Assembly (NCBI RefSeq): GCF_950023065.1
Contig: NC_088680.1
Span: forward strand, 67,989,350 to 68,053,349
Reading direction: 5' to 3'
DNA length: 64,000 bases
Source: Planococcus citri
Taxonomy: Eukaryota; Arthropoda; Insecta; Hemiptera; Pseudococcidae
Part shown: positions 58,927 through 64,000 of the stretch, piece by piece
How the letters are laid out: each line of letters starts with the position of its first letter
Position numbering within the stretch: the first letter of the stretch is position 1
Program-made: the position numbers and the translations under genes
Notes under the pieces: model-generated
What the model saw: only the letters and a program-made list of their open reading frames with translations
Databases searched by the model: none
Told to the model about the DNA's origin: nothing

Positions 58927-59105
58927 ATATTGATACATATTTATGATTTGCTAAATTTTCAACGCTCCTCGAAGGAATTTATGGAGACATTATTATCATA
59001 CGAATCAATTATTGCTTCTTTGTGAATGATTATTAATCAATACATAAATGGTCCTTTGGAATACTCATCTCACAAGTTCAAAAATCAAAATTGATCTAGG
59101 TAAGT
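58927..59105 (+). repeat. Direct repeat, copy 2
   Basis: This is the partner of 58146-58326. The two copies enclose the hairpin and the broken coding fragment, a layout like that of the 76-bp repeats around the ribophorin-like fragment at 1178-1390. Confidence 0.7.
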
Positions 59106-59229
59106 ACAATAAATCATCATTTTCAATCACGAAAAATTGAAAGGCCTTAAACTTGGAACAAATCGTTTAGGTTTTAAATTTATGTAATATTAATAATTTT
59201 CATCGAATTTTCAACATTATTCGAAGGAA

Positions 59230-59735
59230 TCGATACACCCCCCCCCCCTCCCTCCCCAAATTCATCATTACCATACGAGGAAAACAAATCACGTAACATT
59301 TTTACCGCCAATAATCAAATAATCCTCCATCAGAAGCAGTGATAACCAGAAATAATGACTAAAACAGGAACCTAATTCCACCCTACTTACTGCAGAAGTT
59401 CTCTACCATCAACTTAAAATATTATTTAGTCAAAAAAAAAAGAGAGAGAGAGAGAGAAACAAAAACAATTTACACAATTAGTTTATCATTGAACACAAGT
59501 ACTAGATCCTAAGGTAGTAAGCTTTTACGCTAAAAGTAACGAGAGCTGATATCGCTGAATCTGGCCAGTGGATGGAATCAGGGACGTTCGATATCTGCTC
59601 TGTAGTGTAGCCAATTCAATCACAAACCCCCATGGACGAGTATTTCGTTCGATGATGAGGAATAAAATACACATCTCGTGGCAGCAGCGATGGATTATGG
59701 TAGTTGACGCAGGACTAGGGAATTGGGTAGGTATA
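59230..59735. other. Unique DNA; possible 3' untranslated region
   Basis: It lies downstream, on the minus strand, of the candidate terminal exon at 59742-59888. It has an AGAGAG run near 59442-59457 and a C-run near 59237. No clear poly(A) signal could be assigned. Confidence 0.3.
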
Positions 59736-59741
59736 TTAAGG

Positions 59742-59888
59742 CTATGATACGGGTGAAAATGAAATATTACTCATGTATAAATGTCGAAGTTCCACTTTTG
59801 GCACATTCTCAAATAATGCGGCTTGATTCTGTCCTTCTCCTTTTTTAACCCAGTGGCCGTATACGTGAAATGCGCATGCGATTATTAC
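59742..59888 (-). CDS. Candidate terminal exon of a membrane protein
   Basis: On the minus strand a good 3' splice site (ATATTTTTGATTTCAG) ends at 59889. A 48-codon frame to a TAG stop follows. It begins VIIACAFHVYGHWVKKGEGQ, passes through NQAALFENVPKVELRHLYM and ends SFSPVS. The first residues look like the end of a transmembrane helix and the rest like a short cytoplasmic tail. The same frame is closed by a TGA just upstream of the acceptor, so the exon boundary is needed. I do not recognise the family. Preceding exons would lie at higher coordinates, where only repeats were seen. Confidence 0.45.
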   Translation of the reverse strand, partial: VIIACAFHVYGHWVKKGEGQNQAALFENVPKVELRHLYMSNISFSPVS

Positions 59889-59889
59889 C

Positions 59890-61320
59890 TGAAATCAAAA
59901 ATATTTTAAATTAATATTCGCAATAAAAATTTTCATTTTCAATGTTTAAACTGACTTTTGGAGTTAGTGAGACGTAACTTCGGCAGTAGGTAAATGGTAA
60001 ATAACAATGCAATAGAAATAATTTGATCGTTAAAATTTCAGATCTCGATATTGAGTGGTTCTTGAGTAAGAGCACGTTTCCTTAAAATAGTTACTTATGA
60101 ATTTTTCATTTAGAATCTAATCTACCGATTTTCACGAAACATGGGTTCCAAAAAATTGATCAAATTATCAAATATGTAATTATCAAAAATTCTGAAAAAA
60201 TTGATTTAATGTCAAGAAATTTTGGCAAAGATGATCCTGAAACTCGGAAAAAAATTAGCCTGAATACGTAAACGCTAAAATCATTGAAAAAGTGTTAAAA
60301 TTTAGTAAAATTTACAAAAAAAATATTCAAAATGAAAAAAGGTCTCCAAAAATTAGCTAAGATAATACCTAAAACAACACGAGAATTTTTTCGAAAAAAA
60401 AAAAAACCAAAAACACGATAAAAATTTGTCAACCATTGCAGAAGTTACACACAAAATGTACAGAAGTTTCCAAAATATGAAAAAAAAAAAAAAAAAACAG
60501 TCCAAAGTACCACATACCTAGTTATTGAAAAATTCCAAAAAGGCAATAAAACAGTTCATTAAATTGTACAATTGACACAGAAAAAAAAACTGTCAAAAAT
60601 CACCGAAAACTTGATGAAATGTTACGAAATTTGAGTAAAATGATCAAAGAACGAAAAGTTTGCTAAAATTCGCGAGACTTCGAATTTTAGATAAGTACAC
60701 AATTTTTGAAAACTTAAAAAAATCAAAAAAAAAAAGTTTCAAGGGTAATTTTTAAATTTTTCAAGCAAAGTGTACCAATGTGATTTGAAAAAAAACAACA
60801 ACTTTATTATTAAAAATGCCAGACTTTTTGATAGATTTTTGGCAACAAAATTTCAATTCTGTAATTTCTGAAAAAAGCCAATTTTTAGAAAAAACGAGAT
60901 TTTGTTAATTTCAACAAAAGGAAGGGCTCGGCAATTCCGGGAAAAAAAAACAACCAAATTGTAGTAAAGTTAACGATTTTTTTTAATTTGAGTTTTTTCA
61001 ACTTGCAAAAAGTTCACTTTTCAATTCGTTACTTAAAATTGTCAGTTTTGTTTTTCCCTAAAAATTGGCAAAAATTCTCTTTTTTAAAAAAAATATTTGC
61101 AGAACTCATTTTTTTTTTTTTTTTTTGGTTGAAAACAAAATTTCAAAGTCAATTTTCTCAAAAATTACCCAAAAGTCTTGTCTATTTGCCAAAATGTAAT
61201 AAATTCAGTGTTTCAACATTTTTTTCAAAAGATTCAAAAAAGTCCATTTCTCATTAAAAATATCCCAACAGTGTCTCTTTTCGCTGAAAATTGCCAAAAA
61301 GTTCATACTTTTGTTAAAGA
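59890..61320. repeat. Degenerate AT-rich repeat field
   Basis: It has drifting GAAAAATTTACCAAAAATTC and, after 60780, TTTTGGCAAAATTT words, similar to 9650-10480. The open frame 60988-61257 is a Phe/Lys-rich artefact. Confidence 0.6.
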
Positions 61321-61326
61321 TGTCAT

Positions 61327-62640
61327 AGGCGGGTCATTCCACGTCAACTCAAACAAAAAATGGCGATTTTGAAAGTCATGTCTTTCGATTTCGCTCAAAT
61401 TTTTTTACAATATATACCCTGTTTTTACCCATCCAGTAAGTAGGAGACCCGCAATCAGTTTGGTCCCAGCCCCCTCAGGGGTGAGTGGGGGGGGGCTTCC
61501 ATTATTTTCACATTGTCTCGAGGTAGTCAACTTCAGCAGCCCATTCCTCCAAAACTATGATACTTTGATCAAAACTGATTTCACGGTTCGAAAGGGTATT
61601 GCATTTAGAACTTTTTAAGCATTTTGAAATTTTCAAAAGTTGAAAGTTTGAAAGTTCAAATTTCAAAATTGCGTTGTAAGTGGGAGCTACCATTTAAAAT
61701 TTTAAAAAAATTTCCATAGTTGTATCTTTTGATGCTTTTTTGAAATATTCAACTTTCGAGATGGGATCTCTTGATGGAGGGGGAGCACACCTTCAATTTT
61801 GGGCGAAACTTTCGAAAGAAAATCTGGGGCATGTGATCTTTGGAATTGTATGTTTTTGGCGACGTTGAACACGAATATGACGTCAGATTTTTGATAGGAC
61901 CCCATCCACGGCCCCCAGCACCTCCTCAAAGAGGGTAAAATTAAAAAAAAAATGTTTTGTTAGAGCGACAATGACGTCAGATTTTTGATTGAACCCCATC
62001 CACGACCCCCAACAATTTTTTTGGACTTACCTATTGCGGGAGGTTCTGGGGGCCATGGGTGAGGTCAATTTAAAAAACTATGGCTATATTCGTGTTCAGC
62101 GATATCGAAAACATACTATTTCATGTATCACACGAATGTAATCCTTGTTTTTGGGGTTACCACCTTTGGGGAGGTGCTGGGGGCCGTGAACGGGTCCAAT
62201 CAAAAATCTGACGTCATTTTCGTGTTCAGCGTCACCAAAAACATACTATTGTATGTGTCGCACATACAAAACAATTTTTTGAACTTTTACCCCCTTTACC
62301 CCCTTTGGGGAGGTACTGGGGCCATGGATGGGGTCCTATCAAAAATCTGAAGTCATATTCGTGTTCAGCGTTACCAAAAACATACAATTCGATAAATCAC
62401 ATGCCCCAGATTCTCTTTCGAAAGTTTCACCTAAAAGGGTACCCCCCGATAAGATAGGCAAAATGCCCTTAACCTCAGATTTCGATGAAACTCACAGGGT
62501 ATGTTTAGTACCCCCAAAAAATAATTTTGGGCCCATAGCCCGCTCCCCACCCCACCCCCCCTCAGCCAGGGGGGCCAAAAAACGCGTTTTTCAGGGGAAA
62601 AATTCTGTATCAGCGCGTAATTAAGATAAATTGATTCTGT
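61327..62640. mobile_element. Inverted-repeat element, GGGTCATTCCACGTCAACTC family
   Basis: It starts with GGGTCATTCCACGTCAACTC and TCATGTCTTTCGATTTCGC, shared with 30245-30310. About 125 bp at 61799-61925 (GAAAATCTGGGGCATGTGAT, AACACGAATATGACGTCAGA, GGGGGCC) is present reversed at 62305-62432. Two further partial copies lie between (near 61970-62010 and 62150-62260). The right terminus is not resolved and is placed approximately. No coding capacity is present. Confidence 0.6.
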
Positions 62641-62785
62641 AAACGAATATAGTTAGAGGATACATGGGCGTACCTCCCTGAATTTTTTCAAAATTTTTCA
62701 TCACACGGGGAGAGAAGGGGGGACAAAAGAAAACTTTAAATCGACATTACCCTTGCAAAAAAGTACAACTTGTTCATAGTCATCA

Positions 62786-63076
62786 GCAAGTTGTTTATAG
62801 TTGTTAACAACTTGTTAATCTAATAAACAACTTGTTTTCAGGAGTAGTTGTAAAGAAGCAAGTTGTTTATAGTTGTTAACAACTTGTTAATCTAATAAAC
62901 AACTTGTTTTCAGGAGTAGTTGTAAATGAAGCAAGTTGTTCATAGTTGTTAACAACTTGTTAATCTAATAAACAACTTGTTTTCAGGAGTAGTTGTAAAT
63001 GAAGCAAGTTGTTCATAGTTGTTAACAACTTGTTGATCTAACAAACAACTTGTTTTCAGGAATAGTTGTAAATGAA
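62786..63076 (+). repeat. 73-bp tandem repeat, four units
   Basis: Units start at about 62786, 62858, 62931 and 63004. Each reads GCAAGTTGTT(C/T)ATAGTTGTT, then AACAACTTGTTAATCTAATA, then TTTTCAGGAGTAGTTGTAAA. AACAACTTGTT and its complement occur within each unit, so each can fold. Units differ by only a few bases. Confidence 0.92.
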
Positions 63077-63677
63077 TAAGTATTCAACGACTTGAAACAA
63101 CTAATCAATCCAACAAACTAGTTGTTCTTTGGAAGTTGTTGAGATTGTTAAGAGAATTGACAACTTGTAACTAGGTACTAATTAGATGAATCAACAACTT
63201 GTAACAACTTAAGTAATCTGATGAACTACTTGTGAGTAAAGGTATATTCATTGAGATTTTGTAAAACAACTTTTTGTTTTCTCATGTCTTATTATAAAAG
63301 TATATTTCGGTGTTGAAAAATTGTTAAAATCATGAATACAGGAAAACATTATGCTCTAAAATAACAGTGATATAAATTACATCTAGGAACACATACGTAC
63401 AATAGGCTACAAAATTAATCTCTTTCTAAGCAATGAAGTGTAAAACATATTGTTTAAAAAATTGATGAAATTTTAATAAAACAAGGCGAAATTTTATGAA
63501 AAAGTGTTCACAACATGTTGAAATAATGCGCAAACACAAGAAAAAACCATTAAAAATCTATCAAAATTAACATGAACACAAAAAATGTATTCAGAATTGA
63601 GAAAAATGTAGAAAAACTTACAAGTCTTCATGAGTAACAACAACTTGTTACATCATTAAAGTACCTAAGATGTCAAC

Positions 63678-63760
63678 AGGGGTGGTGGCTGAGTGGTCTA
63701 AGTGGTTCGGAATAGTAGGCTAGTGATCAGGAAGACAAGGGATCGAATCCTACTCAGGGC
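63678..63760 (+). repeat. tRNA-like module (Ser/Leu-type architecture)
   Basis: GTGGCTGAGTGGTCTAAG is a good A box of the type found in tRNAs with a long variable arm. GGGATCGAATCC 50 bp later is a B box with one deviation (GATCG for GTTCG). Stems do not close into a clean cloverleaf, so it is a tRNA-derived pseudogene or SINE head inside the 62753-64000 element. Confidence 0.6.
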
Positions 63761-64000
63761 AAAAAATTTTTTTCTCTGGAAAAATTTTCTTAGGCAAGGT
63801 TTGTCAAGTTTCATACTTATAGTAATGGAAAAGAATAGATTCAGACATTCTTTCACATATTTTCATATTTTAAAATCCATTTTCCGAATCAACTGAACAA
63901 GTCTTCAGAACAACTTGTTACTTGAACAAGTCTTCAGAACACCTTCGAATTTACAACTTGTCACATGAACAACTTGATAACAAGTTGTACTTTTTTGCAA

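Larger units (their letters stand above)
62753..64000. mobile_element. TIR element with internal tandem repeats and tRNA-like module
   Basis: TTGCAAAAAAGTACAACTTG at 62753 continues to a 22-bp perfect TIR whose complement is 63979-64000, at the last base of the window. The TIR may extend further in the unseen flank. Inside are four 72-73-bp tandem units, further CAACTTGTTA words to about 63240 and again from 63640, and a tRNA-like module at 63678-63760. TIRs plus a central minisatellite recall tandem-repeat-bearing non-autonomous elements such as DINE-like types, but the class is not assigned. Confidence 0.7.

Noticed and set aside
62786..63076. CRISPR-like array
   Set aside because: Units are head-to-tail with no unique spacers, and the genome is eukaryotic. 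It is a minisatellite.

Overview
This window is nuclear DNA from a eukaryote, most likely an arthropod and probably an insect. It is AT-rich (roughly two thirds A+T by eye). It has almost no long open reading frames, short coding exons bordered by GT/AG splice signals, a complete Ty1/copia retrotransposon, and many families of terminal-inverted-repeat (TIR) and foldback elements. The frequent TAGGTACCTA-like and TACTCGTAC motifs would suit an insect such as a hemipteran, but that is a weak inference. Nothing bacterial is present: no operons, rRNA or CRISPR.

Layout. 1-1475: a short block bounded by 76-bp direct repeats that holds a minus-strand exon-like fragment resembling ribophorin II. 1629-3782: a pogo/Tigger-like MITE with a second MITE inside it, then a 1.34-kb foldback element flanked by TTAA. 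4.4-8.5 kb: unique sequence, degenerate AT-rich repeats and a hAT-like MITE. 8.5-8.8 kb: a candidate promoter and first exon encoding a signal-peptide-like N-terminus. 9.65-12.7 kb: degenerate repeats and a foldback element. 12.8-14.8 kb: unique, CpG-richer sequence. 15000-21030: an intact copia element on the minus strand with identical-looking LTRs, an AATTC target duplication and one 1634-residue Gag-Pol frame. 21666-23005: a second TTAA-flanked foldback with nearly identical arms. 23010-33735: a 10.7-kb inverted-repeat structure whose 1.7-1.8 kb arms each carry a tRNA-like module. Its interior holds a foldback, a minisatellite and a hAT-like MITE with an exact 8-bp target duplication. 33.9-35.1 kb: more foldback copies. 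35.5-38.1 kb: unique sequence. 38.2-40.1 kb: a satellite of about 148 bp. 41.5-44.4 kb: gene-associated sequence with the first coding exon of a Mnt/Mad-type Sin3-interacting repressor on the minus strand. 44473-44598: a nested hairpin element. 46.3-49.7 kb: a tandem array with a unit of about 265-295 bp. 52.4-57.2 kb: a cluster of foldback elements with TA-flanked termini. 57.9-59.3 kb: direct repeats enclosing a broken coding fragment and a miRNA-like inverted duplication. 59742-59888: a candidate terminal exon. 61.3-62.6 kb: another inverted-repeat family. 62753-64000: a TIR element with internal 73-bp tandem repeats and a tRNA-like module, ending exactly at the window edge.

How it fits together. 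The only complete protein-coding unit is the retrotransposon. Host genes appear only as isolated exons in very large, repeat-filled introns or intergenic DNA. The dominant theme is inverted repetition at every scale (60 bp, 180 bp, 0.6 kb arms, 1.7 kb arms). Several of these would fold into long double-stranded RNA if transcribed. No clearly new enzymatic system is visible. The most unusual signals are the two size-matched TTAA foldbacks, the 10.7-kb palindrome, the tandem-repeat TIR element at the right edge and the hairpin made from coding sequence.
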